This document shows, piece by piece, positions 10,201-17,592 of a stretch of 30,463 bases of DNA. Every line of letters starts with the position of its first letter. Position 1 is the stretch's first letter. A program made the position numbers and the translations under genes. The notes under the pieces were generated by a model that saw only the letters and a list, made by a program, of their open reading frames with translations, had not been told where the DNA came from and made no database searches. Source of the DNA: CAAGNP01 sp045644725 (GTDB taxonomy: Bacteria; Bacteroidota; Bacteroidia; Bacteroidales; UBA932). Location: contig JAZRHK010000199.1 in NCBI GenBank assembly GCA_045644725.1, positions 1 through 30,463 of the forward strand, read 5' to 3'.

Positions 10201-10285
10201 CCTTGTCTGCATTTCCTTGTGCTGCAAGCGGGAAAACTACCAGCACCATATATATGGATAAAGCTATTTTTCTCAACACTTTCAT
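7271..10285 (-). CDS. Secreted tetratricopeptide-repeat protein
   Basis: This is a 1004-residue protein with an N-terminal signal peptide (MKVLRKIALSIYMVLVVFPLAAQ) and TPR-like helical hairpins over nearly its whole length. Repeated signatures include YYLGYLHYIAREFPEAIKVF, FNLGYCYFDMGNYPVARSWF, MYELGRTYVQEEEYDDAVGC and AYFYLAESYNQSGNLEFASD. No enzymatic domain is visible, so it is most likely a periplasmic scaffold. Its last codons overlap the start of the barrel gene, which suggests they act together at the outer membrane. Transcription starts from the 69-base gap shared with the divergent ftsE. The closest -7-like box there is TAATTTCG, one base off consensus. Confidence 0.85.
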   Translation of the reverse strand: MKVLRKIALSIYMVLVVFPLAAQGNADKELRTDIMRLRGLYDNDMYVSVQEEALSIMEKYEGLLSDYMMMEVESYYVLSGILLGQNDLDGLVSDFGSRYPNSPQLSVMKFYQSVYYFEKGDYSRSIAIVKMVDNKYLSKSHRLQYMFNKAYCNMRIGNNDEAKAGFRQLVSLGRNLYTGASSYYLGYLHYIAREFPEAIKVFKELEGNHEYSSLARYYISESYFMMKEYKEAISYGEKVYDKLEGDFKLKSVKILSQSYFELDQTREAKKYLEMYSTQSDKLSRKDNYYSGVVSYSLHSYYAAIDAFSKVVTEEDSLAQNGYLYLGNSYLNIKNKLSALEAFKKAASMDYDPTIREEAHFLYAKLAFDLNSDITPFGDYIRKYPSTKKGDEIYSYMATSYLQNKEFKEAIDAIGKVKSLTPEMEHNLQKASFFRAMQLLDMGSYRSAIEYFNISLKHGAYNNSLSMLSKFWLGEAQYRLNDYESAISSTSPLVENKAFIVGNEYPMALFNLGYCYFDMGNYPVARSWFEKYLNLPPSKRDKTMEARTRLADCYYMSKDYERASEIYEDVAMKTFNNGDIYATFMGAMSFGLIAQPQKKISMLGTIVNDKQDSGFYHRAMYELGRTYVQEEEYDDAVGCFNTLLSDKSDSTYYTKSLLELGMVHSNLSKYDQALGYFMSLVERYPLSGDVQSALAGIESVYQLLHKPEEYFAYLDRVGMSSVKTADEKEQMLFNSAEQLFLANRYQEAIPSLLSFIEKYPEGVRTPQAYFYLAESYNQSGNLEFASDAYLKVMGTGEGAFVELATLYYGKIELSLEHFDRAASAFESLEGIAKFENNKFEALLGKMRAYYGEKSYLKSIAAANGVLVSGIASADVKKEAEYKMAKGYMAMGEREQAIPIFEKLAKDYTSEEGSESAFLLVLNAYDEGDFEKVENLVYAFSDAGTSHMYWLAKSFIVLGDSFAERDEWEQAKATFESVKDGYEPSREHDDVIEQVEMRLSKLRENE

Positions 10286-10342
10286 ACTCTATTCAGTCTG
10301 TATAATAACTTGCGAAATTAATAATTAAATGCCATTTTTTAC

Positions 10343-10350
10343 TATTTTTG
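10343..10350 (+). promoter_or_regulatory. -7 box of the ftsE-nth promoter
   Basis: TATTTTTG followed by C matches TAnnTTTGC. It ends only four bases before the ftsE ATG at 10355. If used, transcription would begin at or within a few bases of the start codon, giving a leaderless or nearly leaderless mRNA. Confidence 0.5.
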
Positions 10351-10354
10351 CACT

Positions 10355-11083
10355 ATGGAAAACTCAAAAAATGAAACAACCCCAAACATCATAGAGTACA
10401 AAGGGGTGGACATAGTAAACGGCAATAACCTTGTCCTCAAAGATGTCACTTTTTCAATCGCCGAGGGTGAGTTTGTATACCTGCTCGGCAAAGTAGGCAG
10501 CGGCAAAACATCCATAATCCGCACCCTTATAGGAGAGATTCCCATCAAAAAAGGGGAGGCTTCCATCTGCGGTTTCAATCTGCAAAAACTGAAGAAAAGA
10601 CAAATACCGTACCTAAGGCGAAATATCGGCGTAGTTTTCCAGGATTTCCAGCTTCTTATGGACCGTAGCGTATATGCCAACCTTGAATTTGTCCTCAAAG
10701 CTACCGGATGGAATGACCGCAAACAGATTGAGGACAAAATAAACGGCGTACTTTCTGATGTAGGGATGCTATACAAAGCACACAAGATGCCCCATCAGCT
10801 TTCTGGAGGAGAGCAGCAGCGCGTTGCTATCGCCAGGGCATTATTGAACAACCCCAAAGTGATTCTTGCTGATGAACCTACCGGCAATCTTGACCAGGAA
10901 ACCACCTTCGGAATCATGGAACTTCTCCTATCCATCAACAAAAACCAGAAGCCCGCAGTGATACTCATAACACACAATAAAGAGGTGCACACCAAATATC
11001 CTGCACGAACATTAATCTGCGACAATATGCAGTGCTCAGAGTTTAACGATGCCATAGAAATTGATTTTTCAGAACTCGGATAA
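10355..11083 (+). CDS. ftsE: Cell-division ABC ATPase FtsE
   Basis: This is the ATPase partner of FtsX, which couples divisome assembly to peptidoglycan hydrolysis. A complete ABC nucleotide-binding domain is visible: Walker A GKVGSGKTS (45-53), Q loop FQDF (95-98), signature LSGGEQQR (149-156), Walker B with catalytic Glu in VILADEPTGNLD (169-180), and a switch His in ITHNKE. The spacing FQDFQLL-MDRSVYANL is characteristic of FtsE. At 242 residues it is slightly longer than E. coli FtsE. ftsX is not adjacent in this window. The stop overlaps the nth start as TAATG, so both are in one transcript. No alternative ATG exists near the N-terminus, which fixes the start despite the very close promoter box. 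Confidence 0.85.
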   Translation: MENSKNETTPNIIEYKGVDIVNGNNLVLKDVTFSIAEGEFVYLLGKVGSGKTSIIRTLIGEIPIKKGEASICGFNLQKLKKRQIPYLRRNIGVVFQDFQLLMDRSVYANLEFVLKATGWNDRKQIEDKINGVLSDVGMLYKAHKMPHQLSGGEQQRVAIARALLNNPKVILADEPTGNLDQETTFGIMELLLSINKNQKPAVILITHNKEVHTKYPARTLICDNMQCSEFNDAIEIDFSELG

Positions 11084-11715
11084 TGACTAAGAAAGAGAGA
11101 TACAGCGGAATATTGGAGTGGTTTGCCACTAATGTCCCCAAAGCGGAATCGGAACTTGACTACCGCAATCCTTTTGAACTGCTGGTAGCTGTAATCCTCT
11201 CTGCCCAATGTACCGACAAGAGGGTCAATATTGTCACCCCTCCCCTCTTCAAGCAATATCCTACCCCAGAATCACTGGCTTCAGCCACATTTGATGAAGT
11301 TTTCACATTGATCAAATCCATATCCTACCCCAACAACAAAGCCAAACACCTTATCGGGATGGCACAAATGCTTGTGTCCGAGTTCAACAGTATTGTCCCC
11401 TCAGATGTGGATGCTCTACAGAAACTGCCTGGAGTCGGCCGTAAAACTGCCAATGTGATAGCCTCCATAATATATGACAAACCTGTAATTGCCGTTGACA
11501 CCCACGTATTCAGAATATCCCGCAGATTAGGACTCTCCAGTGGTGAAACGGTAGAAAAGGTAGAAGCTGAATTGACAAAAAACATCCCTGAGCACCTCCG
11601 CGCAATATCACATCACTGGCTCATCCTTCATGGAAGATACATTTGCACAGCCAAAAAGCCGAAGTGCCACGAGTGCGGACTCATCCCCTGGTGCAAAAGC
11701 TATCCCCTCGGGTGA
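11083..11715 (+). CDS. nth: Endonuclease III (DNA glycosylase / AP lyase)
   Basis: This enzyme removes oxidised pyrimidines in base-excision repair and cleaves the abasic site. The helix-hairpin-helix motif LPGVGRKTAN (115-124) contains the catalytic Lys121, and the catalytic Asp139 is in AVDTHVFR. The C-terminal 4Fe-4S cluster ligands are C188, C195, C198 and C204 (spacing 6-2-5). Length 210 is normal for the family. The gene ends in two consecutive TGA codons just after the cluster, which shows that UGA is a normal stop here. Its last 16 bases overlap the convergent xerD gene. Confidence 0.95.
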   Translation: MTKKERYSGILEWFATNVPKAESELDYRNPFELLVAVILSAQCTDKRVNIVTPPLFKQYPTPESLASATFDEVFTLIKSISYPNNKAKHLIGMAQMLVSEFNSIVPSDVDALQKLPGVGRKTANVIASIIYDKPVIAVDTHVFRISRRLGLSSGETVEKVEAELTKNIPEHLRAISHHWLILHGRYICTAKKPKCHECGLIPWCKSYPLG

Positions 11716-12569
11716 TGATCCAATATCTCCTTTTCCCACTTTTGCGTATCTATATGGGTATAAATCTCTGTTGTTAGGATACTTTCATGCCCCAACATCT
11801 GCTGCACAACCCTAAGATCTGCACCATTCTCCACCATATGAGATGCAAATGAGTGGCGGAATGTATGCGGAGAAATTGATTTGGTAACACCAGCCTTGGC
11901 AGTGTAAATCTTTACTATATTGAACACCATGACCCTTGTAAGAGGTTTTCCCCTCCTGTTAAGGAACAGGATATCCTCCTTTGAGAAAAGCCTCCCGGTC
12001 TGCTTGATATAATGCAATATAGCCTCTTTTGCCGGCTCACCAACCGGCACAAGCCGTTGCTTATTCCCTTTACCTGTAACCCTGATAAAAGAGTCATCCA
12101 GAAAAAGATCTGAAATTTTAAGCCCCACCAGCTCACTTACCCTCAGTCCGCATGAATATAGAGTCTCAAGGATAGCCTTATTCCTGTGTCCCAATGGATC
12201 AGACAGATCTACAGAGGAAATAATTCTCTCCACTTCATCTAGCGACAGCACCACTGGGAGATATTTGGATATCTTGGGTGATCCTAGCTTATCGGTAGGG
12301 TTATCCTTCACCACCCCTTCCAACTCCAGAAATCTATAAAATGTACGCAATGCACTCACCAGCCTCGCTTGGGATCTCTTGGAAATCCCCATATCCTGCT
12401 GATAATCAATAAATCGAGACAAGTCATCTGTTGTAACAGTACCAGAATCTGATACAAATATCCTAAACTTCTTTAAATCAGAAAGATAAGAATTGATTGT
12501 ATTCTCCGACATGGACCTCTCGAGCCGAAGGTATGAACGAAAGTCGGAGATGGTATGATCCCAATTCAT
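11700..12569 (-). CDS. xerD: Tyrosine recombinase of the XerC/XerD type
   Basis: This is a site-specific recombinase that resolves chromosome dimers at dif. The N-terminal SAM-like core-binding domain spans about 1-90 and the catalytic domain about 100-289. All catalytic residues are present: R143 (GLRVSE), K167 (TGKGNK), H235 and R238 (PHTFRHS), H261 (LGHESI) and Y270 (TTEIYTH). Length 289 is typical of Xer housekeeping recombinases rather than phage integrases, and no element boundaries are seen beside it despite the neighbouring tRNA. XerC cannot be excluded. It is convergent with nth (16-base overlap). Confidence 0.88.
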   Translation of the reverse strand: MNWDHTISDFRSYLRLERSMSENTINSYLSDLKKFRIFVSDSGTVTTDDLSRFIDYQQDMGISKRSQARLVSALRTFYRFLELEGVVKDNPTDKLGSPKISKYLPVVLSLDEVERIISSVDLSDPLGHRNKAILETLYSCGLRVSELVGLKISDLFLDDSFIRVTGKGNKQRLVPVGEPAKEAILHYIKQTGRLFSKEDILFLNRRGKPLTRVMVFNIVKIYTAKAGVTKSISPHTFRHSFASHMVENGADLRVVQQMLGHESILTTEIYTHIDTQKWEKEILDHHPRG

Positions 12570-12584
12570 TCATTTAGAGTTTTG

Positions 12585-12656
12585 TAGCCCCAACAGGACT
12601 CGAACCTGTATTTAAAGTTTAGGAAACTTTCGTTCTATCCCTTGAACTATAGGGCC
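12585..12656 (-). tRNA. tRNA-Arg (anticodon CCT)
   Basis: A cloverleaf can be drawn: acceptor GGCCCTA with TGGGGCT, D stem GTTC/GAAC, anticodon stem AAAGT/ACTTT with loop TTCCTAA (anticodon at 12621-12623 on the plus strand), and T arm ACAGG-TTCGAGT-CCTGT. It reads AGG codons. CCA is not encoded. The first acceptor pair is a G-U wobble. Confidence 0.92.
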
Positions 12657-12673
12657 GTTTCGCAAAATCGCGA

Positions 12674-12704
12674 CAAAGATAATTAAAATTAATTTCGGAG
12701 CAAA
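12674..12704 (-). promoter_or_regulatory. Complete Bacteroidota promoter for tRNA-Arg
   Basis: On the minus strand TTTG (12701-12704) is followed by exactly 19 bases and then TATCTTTG (12674-12681), the textbook -33/-7 arrangement for this phylum. The -33 element lies inside the last codons of plsX. The predicted start is about a dozen bases upstream of the mature tRNA. Confidence 0.75.
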
Positions 12705-13639
12705 GATGTTTCGAACTTCTTCACTAGATCATTCACATGGGCACGATATGTCTCCATAATCATATAGGAAATTGCCTTGGCAGATGAGGCGCCGTGACCT
12801 ATAGTCACAGGGGCAGAAGCACCGAGCACAGTTGTCCCTCCATACACCTCATAATTAAGCTTTTCCATATATTCATTCTTAACACCCTGCGTCATATATA
12901 TATCATACATCGCCTCGATCTGCTTCAGACACACATTTCCTGAAAAGCCATCTGTAACCAGAACATCAGCTATCCCACCTTTGAATATATGCTTTGCCTC
13001 TACATTGCCCACAAAATTTACATTTGGGGCCATAGATAGAAGCTCGTATGCCTCTCTATGGGAGAGAGACCCCTTATCGGGCTCCTCACCTATATTAAGA
13101 AGGGCCACCCTCGGGTTCTCAAGACCCATCATCGCCCTGGCATACACCCCGCCCAATCTGGCAAACTGGAGCAGGACATCAGCTCTGCAATCAGCATTGA
13201 ACCCCACATCGAGCAGCAACATCCTGCTGCCATCCATTTGGGGAATCTCTATCGAGATACAAGGCCTCTGCACCCCTGGCAATGCTCTTAATGTCTGCGT
13301 ACATCCCACAAGCATAACCCCGGTATTTCCTGCAGATGCAAAGGCATCCAACTCACCAGCGGCAAGCATTTTAAACCCTACTGCCACACTCGAATCGGGC
13401 TTCTTTATATACCCTTTGACAGGGTGCTCGCCCATCTCCACCTTTTGAGTGCAATGGACAATAACAAAACTACCGAGATCAATGCCCTCTTCTGAGCATA
13501 TCTCGGCAATTTTACTTTTATCTCCTAATAAATGGAGTTTGACACCTTCTGGAAGCAATCTTTGCGCCTCAACAGCACCAAGGACAACATTGCGGGGAGC
13601 AAAATCCCCCCCCATGGCGTCAACCCCTATTTTTACCAT
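12689..13639 (-). CDS. plsX: Phosphate acyltransferase PlsX
   Basis: PlsX converts acyl-ACP and phosphate into acyl-phosphate, the donor for the first step of phospholipid synthesis. The N-terminus GVDAMGGDFAPRNVV and the internal VALLNIGEEPDKG are hallmarks of the family, and 316 residues is a normal length. It starts nine bases after the rpmF stop and belongs to the classical yceD-rpmF-plsX cluster. The usual next gene, fabH, is absent here, its place being taken by tRNA-Arg. Cytoplasmic, membrane-associated in studied species. Confidence 0.95.
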   Translation of the reverse strand: MVKIGVDAMGGDFAPRNVVLGAVEAQRLLPEGVKLHLLGDKSKIAEICSEEGIDLGSFVIVHCTQKVEMGEHPVKGYIKKPDSSVAVGFKMLAAGELDAFASAGNTGVMLVGCTQTLRALPGVQRPCISIEIPQMDGSRMLLLDVGFNADCRADVLLQFARLGGVYARAMMGLENPRVALLNIGEEPDKGSLSHREAYELLSMAPNVNFVGNVEAKHIFKGGIADVLVTDGFSGNVCLKQIEAMYDIYMTQGVKNEYMEKLNYEVYGGTTVLGASAPVTIGHGASSAKAISYMIMETYRAHVNDLVKKFETSLLRN

Positions 13640-13648
13640 AGGGTAGAA

Positions 13649-13834
13649 TTAAGAAGCTACGTTCTTGTCTACTAGAAGACGACCACGGTAGTAACCGCAC
13701 TCAGGGCATACTCTGTGATACAATACAGCTGAACCGCAGTTTGAGCAAGTAGCTACTGTAGGAACCACAGCTTTATCGTGGGTTCTTCTTTTATTTCTAC
13801 GTTGTTTAGAAATTTTGTGTTTAGGATGTGCCAT
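13649..13834 (-). CDS. rpmF: 50S ribosomal protein L32
   Basis: A 61-residue basic ribosomal protein beginning MAHPKHKISKQRRNKRRTHD. A zinc ribbon is formed by C30, C33, C43 and C46, so this is the zinc-binding form of L32 rather than the zinc-free paralogue some bacteria carry. It lies between yceD and plsX, the usual order, 24 bases after yceD. Confidence 0.97.
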   Translation of the reverse strand: MAHPKHKISKQRRNKRRTHDKAVVPTVATCSNCGSAVLYHRVCPECGYYRGRLLVDKNVAS

Positions 13835-13858
13835 ATTACTTTAATATTTAATTATTTT

Positions 13859-14323
13859 CTATCTTAAAATCTCTTTCATTTTTTCCAGCATCACAGGATC
13901 GCACTCCCCTTCATCGTGAACCTTCTTAAGAGGAATACTTGTCATAACATAGTCATAAATGGTCTGACTCATATCAAGCTCACCCTCTGAAGGTCCCAGG
14001 ACAATTACATCATCACCATACTCTACATCATCATCGTCCTGAATCGATACTGAAGAGAATTTAACAGTGAAAGGTGCTGAAATGTCAACAGGCAACCTCA
14101 ACTCTGCAAGGCACCTGTCACACTCGACTGTCACCTCTCCTGTTATATTGCAATCAACTTTTATCCATCCCGATGCCTTGGTTACATCTACTTTAACGCA
14201 AAGATCAGCATCAACTACATCACCCCCTCCAAAAGACACGAAGAACTCTCTTCCAATCTTAAAATCCTGAGAATGAGTACCTAACGCTAAACTTTTTATA
14301 TCTATAACGCAATTCATCTCCAC
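13859..14323 (-). CDS. yceD: YceD / DUF177 family protein
   Basis: A 154-residue DUF177 protein. It contains the conserved CDRCL segment in the middle, then an acidic loop (DDDDVEYGDD) and the C-terminal region IPLKKVHDEGECDP. The family is found upstream of rpmF in most bacteria and is linked to ribosomal RNA or large-subunit biogenesis, although the biochemical role is not settled. Start could also be the third codon (Met3). It heads the yceD-rpmF-plsX operon. Confidence 0.88.
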   Translation of the reverse strand: MEMNCVIDIKSLALGTHSQDFKIGREFFVSFGGGDVVDADLCVKVDVTKASGWIKVDCNITGEVTVECDRCLAELRLPVDISAPFTVKFSSVSIQDDDDVEYGDDVIVLGPSEGELDMSQTIYDYVMTSIPLKKVHDEGECDPVMLEKMKEILR

Positions 14324-14370
14324 TACTCTCCCATTTGGGGCGACAAAGGTAGAAAAGTTTTATCAAATTT

Positions 14371-16167
14371 TCAACCTTTTCTCCTTTTTCTTTCCAACTC
14401 GTTCAAAATAATTTTCCTGAGTCTCATAGATTTCGGCGTTACCTCTACCAATTCATCCTCCTGTATATACTCAAGAGCCTCTTCAAGAGAGAACTGGATA
14501 GGTGGAGGAAGTGCAACTTTTTCATCTGAGCCAGAAGCTCGCATATTGGTAAGTTTCTTGGTCTTACAGATATTGATATTCAAATCTGATCCACGAGTAT
14601 GCTCACCCACTACCTGTCCCTCATAGATATCCTCACCCGGGAAGATGAAGAATCTGCCACGGTCCTGAAGCTTGTCCATAGCGTAAGCCACCGAAAGACC
14701 TGTTTCCAAAGAGACAAGTGAGCCATTGTTTCTCTTCTCGATCTCCCCTTTGTAAGGCTCATAACCCTTGAATCTGTGGGCTACCACTGCCTCACCCTGG
14801 GTTGCAGTCAGCATATTGCTCCTCAAACCGATAATACCCCTTGATGGAATGTCAAATTCCAGATGGGTCCTGTCTCCCCTGTTCTCCATATGCATAAGGG
14901 CTGCTTTTCTGCGCGTTGCAATCTCGATCGCCTTACCTGCCATCTCCTCCGGAAGGTCGATGGTAAGACACTCGATAGGCTCGCAGCGGACACCATTGAT
15001 ATTCTTATCAATAACCTTTGGCTGACCTACCTGAAGCTCGAATCCCTCGCGACGCATAGTCTCGATAAGGACTGAAAGGTGAAGAACACCCCTGCCGTAT
15101 ACGATAAACGACTCTGCGCTCATACCCTCTTTTACCCTCAGGGCAAGGTTCTTCTCAAGCTCCTTCTCCAGACGCTCTTTCAAGTGGCGGGAAGTCACGA
15201 ATTTGCCCTCCTTACCGAAGAAAGGTGAGTCATTTATGGTAAACAGCATACTCATAGTAGGCTCGTCTACTGAAATAGGTGGAAGTGCCTCAGGATTTTC
15301 AAAATCGGCAATCGTATCACCGATCTCAAAATCATCAATACCTACGATAGCGCAGATGTCACCGCATTTCACCTCCTCTGCCTTCACTTTCTCAAGACCT
15401 TCGAAGACCATAAGATCCTTAATCTTCTGCTTTTGGATGACTCCATCTTTTTTGCATAGGGAGATTTGCATACCGGCTTTAAGTGAGCCTCTATGCACTC
15501 TACCTATAGCGATACGCCCTACATATGGAGAGTACTCCAATGAAGAAATCAGAAGCTGTGGGGTACCTTCGAGGATCTTCGGAGCAGGAATCTCTGCCAG
15601 AATAGTATCAAGGAGAGCTGTAATATCATTGGTAGGTTTCTGCCAGTCCAGTGACATCCAACCCTGTTTGGCACTACCATATACAGTTTTGAAATCCAGC
15701 TGATCCTCAGTCGCATTCAAGGAGAACATCAGGTCAAAAACCTCATCGTTCACTTCGTTTGGACGGCAGTTCTGCTTATCAACTTTATTGATCACCACGA
15801 TAGGCTTCTTACCCATCTCTATCGCCTTCTGAAGGACAAATCTGGTCTGAGGCATAGTACCCTCAAACGCATCCACCAGAAGGAGAACACCGTCAGTCAT
15901 ATTGAGGACACGCTCCACCTCTCCACCGAAGTCGGAGTGGCCCGGAGTGTCTATAATATTGATCTTGGACCCTTTGTAAGGGACAGATACGTTTTTGGAG
16001 AGGATTGTGATACCCCTCTCCCTTTCAAGATCGTTATTATCCAAAATGAGTTCACCCAGTTTCTCATTGTCTCGGGCAAGTCTTGCCTGATATATCATTC
16101 TGTCTACCAGGGTGGTCTTACCGTGGTCTACGTGGGCGATAATGGCTATATTTCTAATGTTTTGCAT
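14371..16167 (-). CDS. typA: Ribosome-associated GTPase TypA/BipA
   Basis: A translational GTPase of the EF-G group, needed for 50S assembly and stress or cold adaptation. Visible GTPase motifs are AHVDHGKTT (G1), ERGITI (G2), DTPGHSDF (G3) and NKVD (G4). EF-G-like domains III and V and the BipA-specific C-terminal domain (RGIIGLRSNMLT, TKKLTNMRASGSDEK) follow. At 598 residues it is full length. I start at 16167 (MQNIRNIAI), the family N-terminus, rather than two codons upstream. It ends with TGA right after the expected C-terminus, a second proof that UGA terminates in this organism. Confidence 0.95.
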   Translation of the reverse strand: MQNIRNIAIIAHVDHGKTTLVDRMIYQARLARDNEKLGELILDNNDLERERGITILSKNVSVPYKGSKINIIDTPGHSDFGGEVERVLNMTDGVLLLVDAFEGTMPQTRFVLQKAIEMGKKPIVVINKVDKQNCRPNEVNDEVFDLMFSLNATEDQLDFKTVYGSAKQGWMSLDWQKPTNDITALLDTILAEIPAPKILEGTPQLLISSLEYSPYVGRIAIGRVHRGSLKAGMQISLCKKDGVIQKQKIKDLMVFEGLEKVKAEEVKCGDICAIVGIDDFEIGDTIADFENPEALPPISVDEPTMSMLFTINDSPFFGKEGKFVTSRHLKERLEKELEKNLALRVKEGMSAESFIVYGRGVLHLSVLIETMRREGFELQVGQPKVIDKNINGVRCEPIECLTIDLPEEMAGKAIEIATRRKAALMHMENRGDRTHLEFDIPSRGIIGLRSNMLTATQGEAVVAHRFKGYEPYKGEIEKRNNGSLVSLETGLSVAYAMDKLQDRGRFFIFPGEDIYEGQVVGEHTRGSDLNINICKTKKLTNMRASGSDEKVALPPPIQFSLEEALEYIQEDELVEVTPKSMRLRKIILNELERKRRKG

Positions 16168-16177
16168 AATCAAAGCG

Positions 16178-16185
16178 CAAAAATA
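16178..16185 (-). promoter_or_regulatory. -7 box of the typA promoter
   Basis: TATTTTTG followed by CGC on the minus strand matches the consensus. It ends ten bases before the chosen typA start, implying a leader of only a few bases, as with ftsE. Confidence 0.5.
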
Positions 16186-16207
16186 GATATATTTTCCAAT
16201 TTTTATT

Positions 16208-16215
16208 TACTTTTG
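16208..16215 (+). promoter_or_regulatory. -7 box of the guaA promoter
   Basis: TACTTTTG followed by C, a perfect TAnnTTTGC, 33 bases before the guaA ATG. The typA and guaA promoters are back to back within 40 bases. Confidence 0.6.
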
Positions 16216-16248
16216 CGCCTATAAAATAATAAAAATAAGGCTCAAACC

Positions 16249-17523
16249 ATGAAACAGGACATGATTGTCATTCTAGACTTAGGAAGTCACGAGAACACCA
16301 CTGTCGCAAGAGCCATCAGAGCTCTCGGTGTTTACAGCGAAATTTACCCACACGACATCACCCTTTCTGAGCTGCAAGCTCTTCCAAACGTGAAAGGTAT
16401 CATCATCAATGGTGGTCCGAACAACGTTATTGACGGTGTAAGCATCGATGTAAATCACGACATCTACAATGCCGGATACCCAGTTATCTCAGCCGGTCAC
16501 GATAAAGCTCTCTGCGAAGTGAAACTCCCTCAGTTCTCAAACGACGAGGAGGCAATCAAAGAAGCTGTAAGACCATTTGTTTTTGACGTATGCAAAGCTG
16601 AAGCCAACTGGAATATGACCAACTTCGTAAACGACCAGGTGGAACTTGTAAGAAAACAGGTGGGTGACAGAAAAGTTCTTCTTGCCCTTTCAGGCGGTGT
16701 AGACAGCTCTGTAGTGGCTGCTCTTCTACTCAAAGCTATCGGCGAAAACCTTGTATGCGTACACGTTAATCATGGTCTTATGCGTAAAGGTGAGTCTGAA
16801 AACGTAGTGGAGGTATTCAGAAACCAACTTTGTGCAAACCTTGTATATGTAGATGCTACCGACAGATTCCTAGGCAAACTTGAAGGTGTGGAGGATCCTG
16901 AACAGAAGAGAAAAATCATCGGTGGAGAATTCATCCGTGTATTTGAAGAAGAGGCCCGCAAACTTGACGGCATTGACTTCCTCGGACAAGGTACCATCTA
17001 TCCTGATATCGTAGAGTCAGGTACCAAGACCGCCAAAATGGTCAAATCACACCATAATGTTGGTGGTCTTCCTGAAGATCTTCAGTTTGAACTTGTAGAA
17101 CCTTTGAAATACCTCTTCAAAGATGAAGTTCGCGCTTGCGGTGTAGAACTTGGTCTCCCATACGAGATGGTTTACCGTCAGCCATTCCCTGGCCCAGGTC
17201 TTGGCGTACGCTGTCTTGGTGCCATCACACGTGTCCGTCTTGAGGCTGTACGCGAATCTGACGCTATCCTACGTGAAGAGTTCGCAAAAGCAGGCCTTGA
17301 TAAAAAGGTATGGCAATACTTCACAGTGGTTCCAGACTTCAAATCTGTAGGCGTTCGTGACAACGCACGCTCATACGACTGGCCTGTCATCATCCGCGCC
17401 GTAAACACCATCGATGCCATGACAGCGTCTATCGAGCATATCGACTGGGCTATCCTCGACAAGATTACAGTCCGCATCCTTAACGGAGTGAAGAATGTGA
17501 GCCGTGTCTGCTACGACATGTGA
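16249..17523 (+). CDS. guaA: GMP synthase with degenerate glutaminase domain and an in-frame UGA before the conserved C-terminus
   Basis: GuaA aminates XMP to GMP using ATP. The ATP-pyrophosphatase domain is well preserved: P-loop LSGGVDSS (147-154), HHNVGGLPEDL, and PFPGPGLGVRCLGAI in the dimerisation domain. Two things are abnormal. First, the N-terminal class I glutaminase domain is only about 110 residues, not about 190. After the usual beta strands (VILDLGS, GIIINGGPNNV) the nucleophile motif expected as GICYG reads SAGHD, and the region carrying the His-Glu pair is missing. Second, the frame ends CYDM-TGA, but ten further in-frame codons (17524-17553) encode PKPSATIEWE and then TAA at 17554, exactly the family C-terminus. 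Either UGA is read through, or the last 11 residues, which help bind XMP in studied enzymes, are lost. Ammonia or a separate glutaminase would have to supply nitrogen. Confidence 0.88.
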   Translation: MKQDMIVILDLGSHENTTVARAIRALGVYSEIYPHDITLSELQALPNVKGIIINGGPNNVIDGVSIDVNHDIYNAGYPVISAGHDKALCEVKLPQFSNDEEAIKEAVRPFVFDVCKAEANWNMTNFVNDQVELVRKQVGDRKVLLALSGGVDSSVVAALLLKAIGENLVCVHVNHGLMRKGESENVVEVFRNQLCANLVYVDATDRFLGKLEGVEDPEQKRKIIGGEFIRVFEEEARKLDGIDFLGQGTIYPDIVESGTKTAKMVKSHHNVGGLPEDLQFELVEPLKYLFKDEVRACGVELGLPYEMVYRQPFPGPGLGVRCLGAITRVRLEAVRESDAILREEFAKAGLDKKVWQYFTVVPDFKSVGVRDNARSYDWPVIIRAVNTIDAMTASIEHIDWAILDKITVRILNGVKNVSRVCYDM

Positions 17524-17592
17524 CCGAAGCCATCTGCAACTATTGAGTGGGAATAAACTAAAATTGTCTAAAAGGGTAATTTTACCGACATA

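Noticed and set aside
11700..12656. xerD beside tRNA-Arg as an integrase at an attachment site
   Set aside because: The protein has the length and motifs of housekeeping XerC/D. Neighbours are core genes, and no direct repeat of the tRNA end is seen.
14768..15703. Plus-strand frames of 85 and 166 residues inside typA
   Set aside because: They are antisense to typA, which is complete and conserved.
16249..17556. UGA read as a sense codon throughout this genome
   Set aside because: typA and nth end with UGA exactly at their family C-termini, so UGA is a normal stop. Only guaA is anomalous.
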